Positions 1-7,928 are shown, counted from the first letter of the stretch. The stretch: DNA of 56,774 bases from Reyranella massiliensis 521 (GCA_945862125.1 CAMAYC010000016.1:1-56774), one strand, 5' to 3'. The notes: generated by a model from the sequence alone, not told the origin. Program-made: numbers and translations.

Positions 1-254
1 TGATGGACGACCGCTTCCTCGAGGCGATCGAGGAGTCGGCCGGGACGCACGCGCCCGACCTGCACGTCCGCATGCCGTCCGGCGCCGGCCACGATGCGCA
101 GGTGATCGGCCTCAAGATCCCTGCCGCCATGATGTTCGTGCCCTCGATCGGCGGCATCTCGCATCATTTCACCGAGAACACCGCCGACGAGGACATCGTG
201 CTGGGCTGCCAGGTTTTCGCCGACGCCGCGGCGAAGATCCTGAAAGGGAACTAG
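1..254 (+). CDS. M20-family amidase/hydantoinase (N-carbamoyl amino acid hydrolase type), C-terminal fragment
   Basis: Only the last 80 or so residues are inside the window; the 5' part lies upstream of base 1. The fragment has PSGAGHDA, the metal-site motif of the AllC/HyuC branch of M20 peptidases (allantoate amidohydrolase, N-carbamoyl-L-amino-acid hydrolase), followed by GGISHHFTEN and an EDIVLGCQVF segment matching the conserved C-terminal end of that branch. The family hydrolyses N-carbamoyl or ureido amides using two metal ions. The exact substrate cannot be told from this fragment. Confidence 0.8.
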   Translation, partial: MDDRFLEAIEESAGTHAPDLHVRMPSGAGHDAQVIGLKIPAAMMFVPSIGGISHHFTENTADEDIVLGCQVFADAAAKILKGN

Positions 255-274
255 AGACCTCGGCACGCGAGTCA

Positions 275-310
275 GGAGTCACGCATTTCACGTCGCGCCG
301 GGAGTCACGC
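275..310. repeat. Short direct repeat GGAGTCACGC
   Basis: The 10-mer GGAGTCACGC occurs at 275-284 and again at 301-310, 26 bases apart. It sits in the short gap between the amidase stop and the end of the oppositely oriented HTH gene; the second copy covers that gene's stop codon. No function is evident. Confidence 0.4.
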
Positions 311-994
311 GGCGGCCGGTAACCCCAGGTCCTCGCTGCACATTTCCCGTGCGGCCAGCGTCGCGACGGGAGTCGCCGATTGACTCGATTCAGGACTCCG
401 TCCGGCCAGCTCGGCCTGTAACAGCAGCAGCTCGCGCCGCTCGGCGCGGTCCTCGGCACGGCGGCGGTCGGTGTCCAGGCGGCTCTGCACATGCATGAGA
501 AGCCGCGTGTTGACCTTCCGCTTCTCGCCGATCTTCTGGCCGCGATAGAATACCGGCTGCACCTCGATCACGTTGGCCTGCAGGGGGATGTCGTCGCCGA
601 CCTCCTCGGCACGGCGGCGGATGGCCTCTGCCCAGCGCCCGGCGAACTCGGGGTCCTTCTTATTCCAGCGATAGACCGTGCCGCGGTTCACGCCGGCGCG
701 AAGCGCTGCTTCCTGGACCGAGCCGCAGCGCGCGAGCTGTTCCAGGAACGCGGCGCGCTGGCGGGCGGGCGTTCGCCGCCGCCGCGGATTGGCAATCGCC
801 CGCTCCAGCAAACCGGGCGGCGCGACCGCCGGCACCTGCAACGCCGGGGTCAGAGGATTGTTGATGGGATTGTAGGACAGCGGCTGGCGCGCCCACCGTT
901 CGAGCGCCTCCTCGGCGCGGCGGCGCGCCGATTCCTCGGCCAGCTCGGCGGGATCGCGCTCGGGGGTCCCGAAGTGCCAGGCTTGTTTCGACAT
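305..994 (-). CDS. HTH protein of unknown function (terminase-small-subunit-like HTH)
   Basis: 229 aa from the ATG at 994, chosen because AGGAAGGAG lies about 9 bases upstream; a longer frame reaches 1051 without a better site. Residues about 80-120 form a helix-turn-helix of the type seen in small terminase subunits and Tc3-like DNA binders: L..CGSVQEAALRAGVNRGTVYRW followed by K.DPEFA. The rest is Arg/Glu-rich and probably helical, with a low-complexity Ala/Pro tail. No phage genes flank it. It is preceded by a promoter overlapped by ATAGG repeats, so it may regulate itself. A DNA-binding role is inferred; nothing specific is recognised. Confidence 0.6.
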   Translation of the reverse strand: MSKQAWHFGTPERDPAELAEESARRRAEEALERWARQPLSYNPINNPLTPALQVPAVAPPGLLERAIANPRRRRTPARQRAAFLEQLARCGSVQEAALRAGVNRGTVYRWNKKDPEFAGRWAEAIRRRAEEVGDDIPLQANVIEVQPVFYRGQKIGEKRKVNTRLLMHVQSRLDTDRRRAEDRAERRELLLLQAELAGRSPESSQSATPVATLAAREMCSEDLGLPAAA

Positions 995-1031
995 TGCTCC
1001 ATTCTCCTTCCTCCGGAGAATCACCGGATTA

Positions 1032-1073
1032 ATAGGAAATATAGGAATCAAAAATAGGAGTCAATAGGCCTAT
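1032..1073. repeat. Four ATAGG repeats ending in palindrome ATAGGCCTAT
   Basis: ATAGGAA occurs at 1032-1038 and 1041-1047, ATAGGAG at 1054-1060, and ATAGGCC at 1064-1070. The last is part of the perfect 10-bp palindrome ATAGGCCTAT at 1064-1073. The repeats overlap the -35 and -10 boxes proposed for the HTH gene. They could be an operator array; this is inference from position and repetition. Confidence 0.5.
1036..1064 (-). promoter_or_regulatory. Probable sigma70-type promoter of the HTH gene
   Basis: Read on the minus strand, TTGACT (1064-1059) is followed after 17 bases by TATTTC (1041-1036). The AT-rich TATATT/TATTAA stretch just downstream gives alternative -10 boxes. The HTH start codon is about 42 bases further on. 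Confidence 0.45.
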
Positions 1074-1176
1074 CCCAGAGCAGCTCATCCGTTCTTTTCA
1101 GCATCGTGACAGCACGGTGAAACTTGCCGGTCGCGCCCTGCGACGCCATCGCCGTACACGCGGAGGTACTTTTTCA

Positions 1177-1205
1177 TTGACGTTTTCGCCCCTACATTTG
1201 ATAAA
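1177..1205 (+). promoter_or_regulatory. Strong sigma70-type promoter upstream of the DJ-1/PfpI gene
   Basis: TTGACG at 1177-1182, a 17-base spacer, and GATAAA at 1200-1205. The predicted transcript start, about 7 bases past the -10 box, falls at or near the ATG at 1212. The rest of the 995-1390 gap is lower in GC than the surroundings and holds the ATAGG array, this promoter and the doubtful small ORF below; nothing else was seen in it. Confidence 0.55.
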
Positions 1206-1211
1206 AACTGC

Positions 1212-1394
1212 ATGGAAACTGCGAATAGCAGAAAGCGTCCCGAAGCCATTTGGTGCGTCTGGATCGTGTCGATCGCCTCGCTCGACAGGAAGAATGTGTC
1301 GGCGGCTTGGTTCCGCTCGGAACCCGCCCGCCGGGCAGATTTCGCACCAATCCATGAGTCCGTCCGAGCAATGTCGCTGCAAAGGAGACAATGA
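1212..1394 (+). CDS. Doubtful 60-aa leader ORF, possibly leaderless
   Basis: A 60-codon frame starts at the ATG that coincides with the predicted transcription start and ends with a TGA overlapping the start codon of the DJ-1/PfpI gene (ATGATG). There is no Shine-Dalgarno sequence, so it would have to be translated as a leaderless message. The product (METANSRKRPEAIW...) has no recognisable domain. The alternative is an untranslated 180-base leader. It is listed for the unusual start and stop geometry. Confidence 0.2.
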   Translation: METANSRKRPEAIWCVWIVSIASLDRKNVSAAWFRSEPARRADFAPIHESVRAMSLQRRQ

Positions 1395-2128
1395 TGACCA
1401 ATCAAATGAAAGACCTGAATATCGCGCTCGTCATGTTCGATGGCGCGGAGGAACAGGACGTTGTCGGACCCTGGGAGATGTTCTGGTGGGCGACGACGTT
1501 CGACAGCCACCCGGAAGCCAAGGACATGACGGAAGCGGATTTTGGCTACACGTTCAACACGTCCGGGAACACCTCCAGAAGGCTGCCGAACATTTTCACG
1601 GTGGCGCCAACGACAGACCCGATAACGATGTCATCCGGCATGAGATTCCTGGCTGACTACAGCTTCGGCAATGTTCCGAGTGCCAACGTCGTTGTCGTTC
1701 CGGGAGGCGAAGGCGCGAGGGCGACCGAAGCGTTGAAGGCAAACGGAACGCTCGATTACATCCATAAGCTGGGAACTCAAAAAGACTGCAAGTACGTCAT
1801 GTCGGTCTGCACGGGTTCGTTCGTTCTGGGACATGCCGGTCTTCTCGACGGCGTTCACTGCACGACGTACATGAATCAATACAATCGATTCGCGCATGAA
1901 CTTCCCGCGGCGAAGCTGGTCAGGAATACGGAGATCAATTTCGTGCAGGATGGAAAGCACCTGACGAGCAATGGCCCTTGTTCCGGGTTGGCCACCTCTC
2001 TGAGGCTTGTCGAGGACCATGTCGGGACGAGAAAAAAGGACAAGCTCAGGGAATTGCTGTCGTTCGTATATCCGACAGCAAAAGGTCTCATTTTGGAAAA
2101 TGGTTCTCTAACTGAACACAATGTCTGA
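1391..2128 (+). CDS. DJ-1/PfpI (class I glutamine amidotransferase-like) family protein
   Basis: About 245 aa. The N-terminal FDGAEEQDVVGPWEMF carries the conserved acidic residue, and SVCTGSFVLGHAGLLDG carries the nucleophile-elbow Cys, about residue 140. The frame then runs through the HLTSNGPCSGLATSLRLVE segment. This places it in the ThiJ/PfpI branch related to isonitrile hydratases and to the sensor half of GlxA-type AraC regulators, but no AraC DNA-binding domain follows. The catalytic role is unknown. GGAG lies 3 bases before the first ATG and 6 before the second (1394), so the second may be the real start. Base composition is visibly lower in GC than its neighbours, suggesting acquisition by transfer. 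Confidence 0.8.
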   Translation: MMTNQMKDLNIALVMFDGAEEQDVVGPWEMFWWATTFDSHPEAKDMTEADFGYTFNTSGNTSRRLPNIFTVAPTTDPITMSSGMRFLADYSFGNVPSANVVVVPGGEGARATEALKANGTLDYIHKLGTQKDCKYVMSVCTGSFVLGHAGLLDGVHCTTYMNQYNRFAHELPAAKLVRNTEINFVQDGKHLTSNGPCSGLATSLRLVEDHVGTRKKDKLRELLSFVYPTAKGLILENGSLTEHNV

Positions 2129-2167
2129 GTTGAAAACCCGCAGATAGCGCGGTGTTGCAAGTGACAG

Positions 2168-2188
2168 GGGAGGCGCCCGGCGCCTCCC
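2168..2188. other. GC-rich hairpin between DJ-1/PfpI gene and mdcA
   Basis: GGGAGGCGC-CCG-GCGCCTCCC forms a perfect 9-bp stem with a 3-base loop, 40 bases after the DJ-1/PfpI stop. No T-run follows on the plus strand, so it is at best an atypical terminator. It may separate the acquired gene from the mdc operon. Confidence 0.4.
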
Positions 2189-2248
2189 GCATCTGCTCGA
2201 AGACATTGGGTCGCCCGGCACGGGCCGCCCCTTGGGAACGGTTGACGG

Positions 2249-2267
2249 TTCTCTAGTTCTAAGAGAA
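2249..2267. promoter_or_regulatory. Inverted repeat upstream of mdcA, possible operator
   Basis: TTCTCT at 2249-2254 and AGAGAA at 2262-2267 form a 6-bp dyad with a 7-base centre, ending 8 bases before the mdcA ATG. TTGACG at 2242-2247 just upstream resembles a -35 box, but no good -10 is correctly spaced. A regulator-binding site is plausible; malonate operons are usually controlled by a LysR- or GntR-type regulator, which is not in this window. Confidence 0.3.
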
Positions 2268-2275
2268 AAGACCTC

Positions 2276-3925
2276 ATGGGAACTGCAGAAATTGCCGTGC
2301 GTCGCAAGAACAAGGCGCAGCGCATCGATCGTGTCGGCCGGCTTGCGCGCGGCAAGTTCGTGTCTCCGAACAATGTGCCCGCCCTGCTGAAGCGGATCAT
2401 CGAGCCGGGCGACATCCTCTGCCTCGAGGGCGACAACCAGAAGCAGGCCGACTTCCTGGCCAACGCGCTGGCCTCGCTCGACAGGAAGGACCTGCGCGAC
2501 ATCCATCTCGTGATGTCCTGCATCACGCTTCCGGCCCATATCGAGCTCTTCAAGAAGGGCATGATCCGGCAGGTCGACTTCTGCTTCGCGGGCCCGCAGG
2601 GCACAGCCGTCGCGGACCTGGTGAAGGCCAAGAAGTTCCCGGTCGGGGCAATCCATACCTACAACGAGCTCTATGCCCGCTATTACGTCGACCTTACGCC
2701 TAGGGTGGCGCTGATCGCGGCGGCCAAGGCCGATCGCAAGGGCAACCTGTTCCTGGCGGCCAATACCGAGGAAACCCCGGCCATCGTCGAGCCGACGGCC
2801 TTTTCCGACGGCATCGTGTTCGCGCAAGTGAATGAGATTGTCGACAAGCTGCCGCGCATCGACATTCCGGCCGACCAGGTCGATTTCGTGGTCGAAGCGC
2901 CTTACCCCATGCATCTGCAGGCGCTGTTCACGCGCGATCCCGCGGCGATCACCGATGTGCAGATCCTGATGGCGATGGTGGCGCTCCGCGGCATCTACGA
3001 GAAGTACGAAGTCCAGTCGCTCAACCACGGCGTTGGCTTCAACACCGCCGCCATCGAGCTCCTGCTGCCGACCTATGGCGAGCGGCTCGGCCTGAAAGGC
3101 AAGATCTGCAAGTACTGGATGGTCAATCCGCTGCCGACCATGATCCCGGCCATCGAGTCGGGCTGGATCGAACGGGTGTTCTCGGTCGGCGGCGAAGTCG
3201 GCATGGAGCGCTATACCGCCGCTCGGTCCGATGTCTTCTCCACCGGCCGCGACGGCAGCTTCCATTCCAACCGCGCCATGGGCCAGCTTGCCGGACACTA
3301 TGCCGTCGACATGTTCATCGGCGCGTCGCTGCAGATCGACGTCAACGGCAATTCCTCGACCGTGTCGAAGGACCGGATCACCGGCTTCGGCGGCGCACCC
3401 AACATGGGCTGCCAGCCGACGGGGCGACGGCATCCGACCAAGGCCTGGCTGAAAGCCGGCGCCGAGGCCAATCCCGGCCCGGGCTCGCTGCCCGGCCGCA
3501 AGCTGGTGGTGCAGCTCGTGGAGACGTTCCAGGCCGGCCGCGTGCCGACCTTCGTCGAGGAACTCGACGCGCAGGATCCCAGCATCAAGAAGGCGCTGCA
3601 TGGCGTTGCGCCGGTGATGATCTATGGCGACGACGTCACCCATATCGTGACCGAAGAAGGCATTGCCAACGTAGGCGCCTGCCGCTCGGTCGCCGAACGC
3701 CAGGCCGCGATCCGCGCGGTCGCGGGCTACACGCCTGTCGGGCTGAAGCGCAAGAAGCGCGAGACCGAGGAGCTGCGCCGGCGTGGCATCGTCCAGTTGC
3801 CCGAGGATGTCGGTGTCCGCCCGTCGGAGGCGACCCGCAGCCTGCTGGCCACGCAGGACATCAAGGGCCTCGTCCGGTGGTCCAAGGGTCTCTATGACCC
3901 ACCCGCGCAATTCGTCGACTGGTAG
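2276..3925 (+). CDS. mdcA: Malonate decarboxylase subunit alpha (acetyl-S-ACP:malonate ACP transferase)
   Basis: 549 aa, the usual MdcA length. It swaps acetate for malonate on the thiol of the MdcC carrier, the first step of the biotin-independent decarboxylation of malonate to acetate and CO2. The sequence shows the CoA-transferase-like fold typical of MdcA: an EPGDILCLEGDNQKQADF segment near residue 45, FSVGGEVGMERY, DRITGFGGAPNMGCQPTGRRHPTKAW, and TEEGIANV near residue 460. It starts a tightly spaced operon with mdcC, D, E, G and B. The Shine-Dalgarno sequence is weak (AAGAGAAAAG). Confidence 0.95.
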   Translation: MGTAEIAVRRKNKAQRIDRVGRLARGKFVSPNNVPALLKRIIEPGDILCLEGDNQKQADFLANALASLDRKDLRDIHLVMSCITLPAHIELFKKGMIRQVDFCFAGPQGTAVADLVKAKKFPVGAIHTYNELYARYYVDLTPRVALIAAAKADRKGNLFLAANTEETPAIVEPTAFSDGIVFAQVNEIVDKLPRIDIPADQVDFVVEAPYPMHLQALFTRDPAAITDVQILMAMVALRGIYEKYEVQSLNHGVGFNTAAIELLLPTYGERLGLKGKICKYWMVNPLPTMIPAIESGWIERVFSVGGEVGMERYTAARSDVFSTGRDGSFHSNRAMGQLAGHYAVDMFIGASLQIDVNGNSSTVSKDRITGFGGAPNMGCQPTGRRHPTKAWLKAGAEANPGPGSLPGRKLVVQLVETFQAGRVPTFVEELDAQDPSIKKALHGVAPVMIYGDDVTHIVTEEGIANVGACRSVAERQAAIRAVAGYTPVGLKRKKRETEELRRRGIVQLPEDVGVRPSEATRSLLATQDIKGLVRWSKGLYDPPAQFVDW

Positions 3926-3936
3926 GACCCGAGAGA

Positions 3937-4260
3937 ATGGAAAAGTTCGCCAAGGCTTTCCCGTCCAAGCCGCTGAAGACCACGGCCGGCAAGCCGTGGG
4001 CGCTCGCAGGCGTTGTCGGATCGGGCAATCTCGAAGTGCTGGTCGAGCGTGGCAGCCGGCCGTCCGACGCGATGGAATGTCATATCGAGACCTCGATCCC
4101 CGGCTACAAGGCGTCGTGGCTCGCGGCCCTCGCCGATTTCGCCCACCATTATCCGGCTGGCGGCACCAAGGTGACGATCAACGACCAGGGCGCGCCGCCG
4201 GTCCTCGTCACCCTGCGGCTGCGCCAGGCCTACGATCACCTGACGAAGGGCGAGAAGTGA
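3937..4260 (+). CDS. mdcC: Malonate decarboxylase acyl carrier protein (delta subunit)
   Basis: 107 aa, starting 11 bases after mdcA. It carries the 2'-(5''-phosphoribosyl)-3'-dephospho-CoA prosthetic group on which acetyl and malonyl residues are bound. The segment VVGSGNLEV contains the Ser (about residue 29) expected to be the attachment site. The adjacent mdcG and mdcB supply and attach this group. Confidence 0.93.
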   Translation: MEKFAKAFPSKPLKTTAGKPWALAGVVGSGNLEVLVERGSRPSDAMECHIETSIPGYKASWLAALADFAHHYPAGGTKVTINDQGAPPVLVTLRLRQAYDHLTKGEK

Positions 4261-4270
4261 GGGGCGAGAA

Positions 4271-5152
4271 ATGACCGGCACTTCCCTGTTCCATGAGCAG
4301 ACGGCGCGCCAGCGAATCGCGGCGGTCGTCGATGCCGGCTCGTTCGTCGAGCTGCTGCCGCCGCCGGAGCGCCTGACCAGCCCCTACCTTGCCCAGCTCG
4401 GCATCCCGGTCTCCTTCGACGACGGCATCGTGATCGGCAAAGCCAAGATTGGCGGCAAGAAGCTCTATATTGCGGCCCAGGTCGGCCAGTTCGTTGGCGG
4501 CGCGGTGGGCGAGATCCATGGCGCCAAGCTCACCGGATTGTTCAAGGCTGCGGCGCGCGACCGTGTGCCCTGCGCCCTGATCATCGAGAGCGGCGGCGTG
4601 CGGCTGCACGAAGGCTCGTCCGGCGAAATCGCCATCACCGAAACGATGCGCGCCATTTTCGAATGCCGCGCGAAGAAGGTGCCGACGATCGCCGTCATCG
4701 CCACCGACATCGGCGCCTATGGCGGCATCGGCATCCTGTCGACTTGCTGCGACTTTCGCGTGATGACCGAGCATGGACGCCTGGGCATCTCGGGTCCGAT
4801 CGTGATCGAGAAGTGGATGGGCAAGAAGGCCTACGACTCGTCAAATCGCGCGCTGGTCTGGAAGACCAGCGGCGGCAAGACGAAATATCTCCTGGGCGAC
4901 GCCGATGCGCTGGTCCACGACGATGCCGCCGCCGTGCGCGAGGCGATCGCCAAGCTCCTCGCCAAATCGAGCCCCGTTACGCTTAAGAATGCGAAGGCGC
5001 GTCAGGCGGTGCTGGCCAAGAGGCTGAAGCGTTTCGGCAAGACAGAAAATCCGGACGACGTCTGGAAGGGCATGGGCGTGCGCGATATCGCTGCTGCGTC
5101 GCTGGCTTCCGGTCCGGAATTCGTGGCGCTCGCCAAAACGGGAAGGAAGTAG
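4271..5152 (+). CDS. mdcD: Malonate decarboxylase subunit beta
   Basis: 293 aa. With MdcE it forms the carboxyltransferase-like (crotonase-fold) malonyl-S-ACP decarboxylase. Key segments are QVGQFVGGAVGEIHGAKL, IESGGVRLHEGSSGEIAI and ATDIGAYGGIGILSTCCDF. The start lies 10 bases past the mdcC stop behind GAGGGGCGAG. Confidence 0.95.
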   Translation: MTGTSLFHEQTARQRIAAVVDAGSFVELLPPPERLTSPYLAQLGIPVSFDDGIVIGKAKIGGKKLYIAAQVGQFVGGAVGEIHGAKLTGLFKAAARDRVPCALIIESGGVRLHEGSSGEIAITETMRAIFECRAKKVPTIAVIATDIGAYGGIGILSTCCDFRVMTEHGRLGISGPIVIEKWMGKKAYDSSNRALVWKTSGGKTKYLLGDADALVHDDAAAVREAIAKLLAKSSPVTLKNAKARQAVLAKRLKRFGKTENPDDVWKGMGVRDIAAASLASGPEFVALAKTGRK

Positions 5153-5155
5153 GCG

Positions 5156-5881
5156 ATGAAGCAGCCATCGCCCCGCGCCCTCCTGGGCAAGCTCTTCGGC
5201 GGATCGGCCAAGGGCATCGCCGTCGAGAAATCCCTGATCACCGGTTACGCCCAGGTGGGCGGCAAGGCCGTCTGCGTCATCGGCACCTGCAACGGCACCT
5301 ATATCGGCAACGAAGCGGCCCTCGTGCTGGCGGCGCATGTGATCGACTGCATCGAGCGCCATCCCAAGACGCCGATCGTGATGCTGGTCGACAGCGCCGG
5401 GCAGGAGCCCAACCGCCTCGACGAGATGCTGGGACTCGCCAGCTACTTCGGCCATCTGCTGAGCTGCCTCGAAGTGGCGCGGCGCAAGGGCCACAAGCTC
5501 ATCACCATCGCCACCGGCAAGGCCATCGGCGGCGCCTTCATCTGCTACGGCATGTTCGCGGACCGCATTTACGCGCTCGATTCGGCCAGCGTCGGCCTGA
5601 TGCCGATCGCGGCGATGTCGGCAGTGACCAAGATCCCGGCTGCCGTGCTGCAGAAGCTCTCCAAGACCATGCCGTCGCTCGAGTTCGGCGCGGCTCCCTT
5701 CGCGCTGCTGGGTGGCGTCGAGGAAGTGTGGCCGAGCAAGGGCGACCTGCAGGCCCGGCTCGCCAAGGCGATCGCCACGGCCGCGACCGACGACAATCGG
5801 GCGGCGCTGGGCAAAAAGCGCGGCGGTCGCAAACTCGCCCTGGATATCCGCAACAGGGTGCTCGCCGCCTCGGCAAAATGA
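5156..5881 (+). CDS. mdcE: Malonate decarboxylase subunit gamma
   Basis: 241 aa. It is the partner of MdcD in decarboxylating malonyl-S-ACP. It has the crotonase-like segments VDSAGQEPNRLDEMLGLASY and TGKAIGGAFICYGMFADRIY, typical of MdcE. It begins 3 bases after mdcD and its TGA overlaps the mdcG ATG. Some bacteria place MdcE shortly after MdcD with the same tight spacing, so co-translation is expected. Confidence 0.95.
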   Translation: MKQPSPRALLGKLFGGSAKGIAVEKSLITGYAQVGGKAVCVIGTCNGTYIGNEAALVLAAHVIDCIERHPKTPIVMLVDSAGQEPNRLDEMLGLASYFGHLLSCLEVARRKGHKLITIATGKAIGGAFICYGMFADRIYALDSASVGLMPIAAMSAVTKIPAAVLQKLSKTMPSLEFGAAPFALLGGVEEVWPSKGDLQARLAKAIATAATDDNRAALGKKRGGRKLALDIRNRVLAASAK

Positions 5882-6513
5882 CCGGCCTGCGCCGTCACGC
5901 GCTGGTCTGGCTGTCGGATGCACCGCAGGCCGACGAAGCATCGGATAGCGCGCTGGCGGCGAAATGGCACGCAGAGGGTCGGCCCTTCGTGATTTGCCGC
6001 CGTCGCAGCGAACGCGACGAGGTGTCGTTGGGCTTCTGCGTCGTCCATGAGAAATCTCCCGAAATTCGTCCGCGCCGCGTCGGCGCCCGGACGCACGCGG
6101 CCCATATCGTCCGGACGGCGCGGCCACCCACCCTGGCGGAGGTGGCGCGCTGCGGTCCGGCCCTCGACCATGCGGCCTCGTTCCGGGGACTGGCCGACGA
6201 GGCGGCGCGCGCCGGGTTGGACCTCCGCGTCTATGGCAGCTGGATGTGGCAGACGCTGACGGGCGAGGGACATGTCCGGACGACGTCGGACCTCGATCTG
6301 CTCGTGGATGTCGCGGGCCCACGTGAAGCCGAGGCGGCGGCGGCGTTTCTCGCGCGCCAGGAGCCAGGCCTGTCCTTCAAGCTCGACGGTGAACTCTCCT
6401 TTCCCGGCCGGGGCGAGGTGCAATGGCGCGAGTTTCTGCTGAGCGCGCCGGAGGTTCTGCTGAAGGCCGTCGATAGTGTGCGGATGGTCCGGCGCGAGGA
6501 TCTGCAGCCGTGA
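5878..6513 (+). CDS. mdcG: Phosphoribosyl-dephospho-CoA transferase (malonate decarboxylase holo-ACP synthase)
   Basis: 211 aa from the ATG overlapping the mdcE stop (ATGA). A longer open frame to 5728 lies inside mdcE and is not used. MdcG is a nucleotidyltransferase-fold enzyme that attaches the prosthetic group to MdcC. The active-site signature is visible as GSWMWQTL (residue 120 on) followed by TSDLDLLVD, with the metal-binding pair D138 and D140. Confidence 0.92.
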   Translation: MTGLRRHALVWLSDAPQADEASDSALAAKWHAEGRPFVICRRRSERDEVSLGFCVVHEKSPEIRPRRVGARTHAAHIVRTARPPTLAEVARCGPALDHAASFRGLADEAARAGLDLRVYGSWMWQTLTGEGHVRTTSDLDLLVDVAGPREAEAAAAFLARQEPGLSFKLDGELSFPGRGEVQWREFLLSAPEVLLKAVDSVRMVRREDLQP

Positions 6514-7373
6514 TCTCGGCGATGGCCACCGACGATGCCGTCTCCGCGGATGACCTGGCTCTGGCCGGGGCGGCGGTCGCTTCCATGCACGACGAGCTTA
6601 AGGTCTATCCCAAGCCGGGGCTCGTCAGTCCTGTCGATTCGGGCGCCCACGCCGACATGGATTTCGATCTCATGTGCCGGTCGGCCGATTCGCTGCTTCA
6701 GCCCTTCGCGGCCCTGGCGGCGGCGGGGCGGCAGGCGCTCTCTTTCGATGGCAGCCTGGCCCCCTTGGGTGTCGAGGCGGAACGACAGATGCTGCGCGCG
6801 ACCGGCGGGGTCAACACGCATCGCGGGGCAATCTTCTCCATCGGGCTCGTGGTCGCTGCCATTGCGCGGGCTCGTCACGCCGCGATGCCGGTTTCTGCCG
6901 AGGTGATCCAGACGGTGCTACGGCGCGAATGGGGCAGTGCGCTGGAGGCGCATGCTCTGGGTGGCGAGGTTGCCTCGAGCCATGGTGCGCTCGTGCGGCG
7001 GAAGACCGGGGCGGGAGGTGCGCGCGACGAAGCCGCTCGCGGTTTTCCCAGCATCTTCGAGGTCGGCGTGCCGGCCTGTCGGCAAGCGATGGCGTCGGGC
7101 CTCGAAGCGAACGCGGTCAACGTGCATACGCTCTTCGCCCTCATGGAGGCAGTCGACGACACGACCGTTCTTTATAGAGGCGGTGCCGATGCCGGCTCGT
7201 TCGTGCGCGGCGCCGCGGCGGAATTCCTCGCCGCGGGTGGATGCTATCGCGAGGGTTGGTTCGATCGGGCCGAACAGCTGCACCGGACCTTCATCGCGCG
7301 CAATCTCTCGCCGGGTGGTTGCGCTGACCTGCTGGCCGCGACCCTGCTCGTGGTCCGCTGCTCCGATCGCTAG
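6510..7373 (+). CDS. mdcB: Triphosphoribosyl-dephospho-CoA synthase
   Basis: 287 aa from GTG 6510 (GTGA overlap with mdcG) or 283 aa from ATG 6522; the overlap favours GTG. It makes 2'-(5''-triphosphoribosyl)-3'-dephospho-CoA from ATP and dephospho-CoA, the precursor used by MdcG. CitG/MdcB-family motifs include EVYPKPGLV-like KVYPKPGLVSPVDSGAH, ATGGVNTHRGAIFS and SPGGCADLLAATLL near the end. In many species mdcB lies between mdcA and mdcC; here it closes the operon. Confidence 0.93.
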   Translation: MISAMATDDAVSADDLALAGAAVASMHDELKVYPKPGLVSPVDSGAHADMDFDLMCRSADSLLQPFAALAAAGRQALSFDGSLAPLGVEAERQMLRATGGVNTHRGAIFSIGLVVAAIARARHAAMPVSAEVIQTVLRREWGSALEAHALGGEVASSHGALVRRKTGAGGARDEAARGFPSIFEVGVPACRQAMASGLEANAVNVHTLFALMEAVDDTTVLYRGGADAGSFVRGAAAEFLAAGGCYREGWFDRAEQLHRTFIARNLSPGGCADLLAATLLVVRCSDR

Positions 7374-7490
7374 GCTGAACAATACGGAGCGGCGCCGGCA
7401 ACCTTTGGCGATGGCAGCCGTTGTGCCCGGTAGCCGTCGACGAGGAACAGCATAGAGTATCTGAGTTCGAGGCAGAGGAAGGCGTATCCG

Positions 7491-7928
7491 ATGTCTCAGT
7501 GGTTCGACCAGCAGGCGGGGACGCCTCACGATGTCCGCCGCTTTGAGCGGTTCTGGTTTCTCGCCATGTTCCTGAGCGCGATGGTCGCCATCGAGATGTA
7601 TGACCATACGGTCATGATCATCGGTCCCTACCTGGCGCTGCTGTCGAATGCCGCCTTTTTTGTCGCTTCGCTGCTCCTGGTGATCTATGCCAGCCGCCGC
7701 CGGAGCAACCTCGCGCGGCTGCTGACAATCCCCTTCCTGATCCTGATCCTCTTCTACGATCTCGCGCATCTCGGCGCGATGGTCGGCAGTGAATCGCTAT
7801 ATCTCCTCGTCGGTACCCTTTGCCGGCTCGGGTTCATCGTGGTGGCGATCCACGCGCTCTTCACGCCCAGTTCGCGGGCGTGGTTTGCGGGACGACCGCT
7901 TGCGAGTGTCGGAGACTACGAGGACTGA
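7491..7928 (+). CDS. Small four-helix membrane protein, unknown function
   Basis: 145 aa with four hydrophobic segments at about residues 22-40, 43-66, 75-95 and 98-125. The ends are polar and the C-terminus acidic (GDYED). No family is recognised. AGGAAGG lies 9 bases before the ATG. It follows mdcB by 117 bases and need not belong to that operon, although membrane proteins that follow mdc genes are often transporters; at four helices it does not resemble MdcF, MdcL or MdcM. Confidence 0.6.
   Translation: MSQWFDQQAGTPHDVRRFERFWFLAMFLSAMVAIEMYDHTVMIIGPYLALLSNAAFFVASLLLVIYASRRRSNLARLLTIPFLILILFYDLAHLGAMVGSESLYLLVGTLCRLGFIVVAIHALFTPSSRAWFAGRPLASVGDYED

Noticed and set aside
305..994. Prophage remnant based on the terminase-like HTH
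   Set aside because: No capsid, integrase or other phage genes lie nearby and the HTH type is not restricted to phages.
5728..5877. Longer MdcG start inside mdcE
   Set aside because: The ATGA overlap at 5878 is typical and the extension would be read from mdcE coding sequence in another frame.
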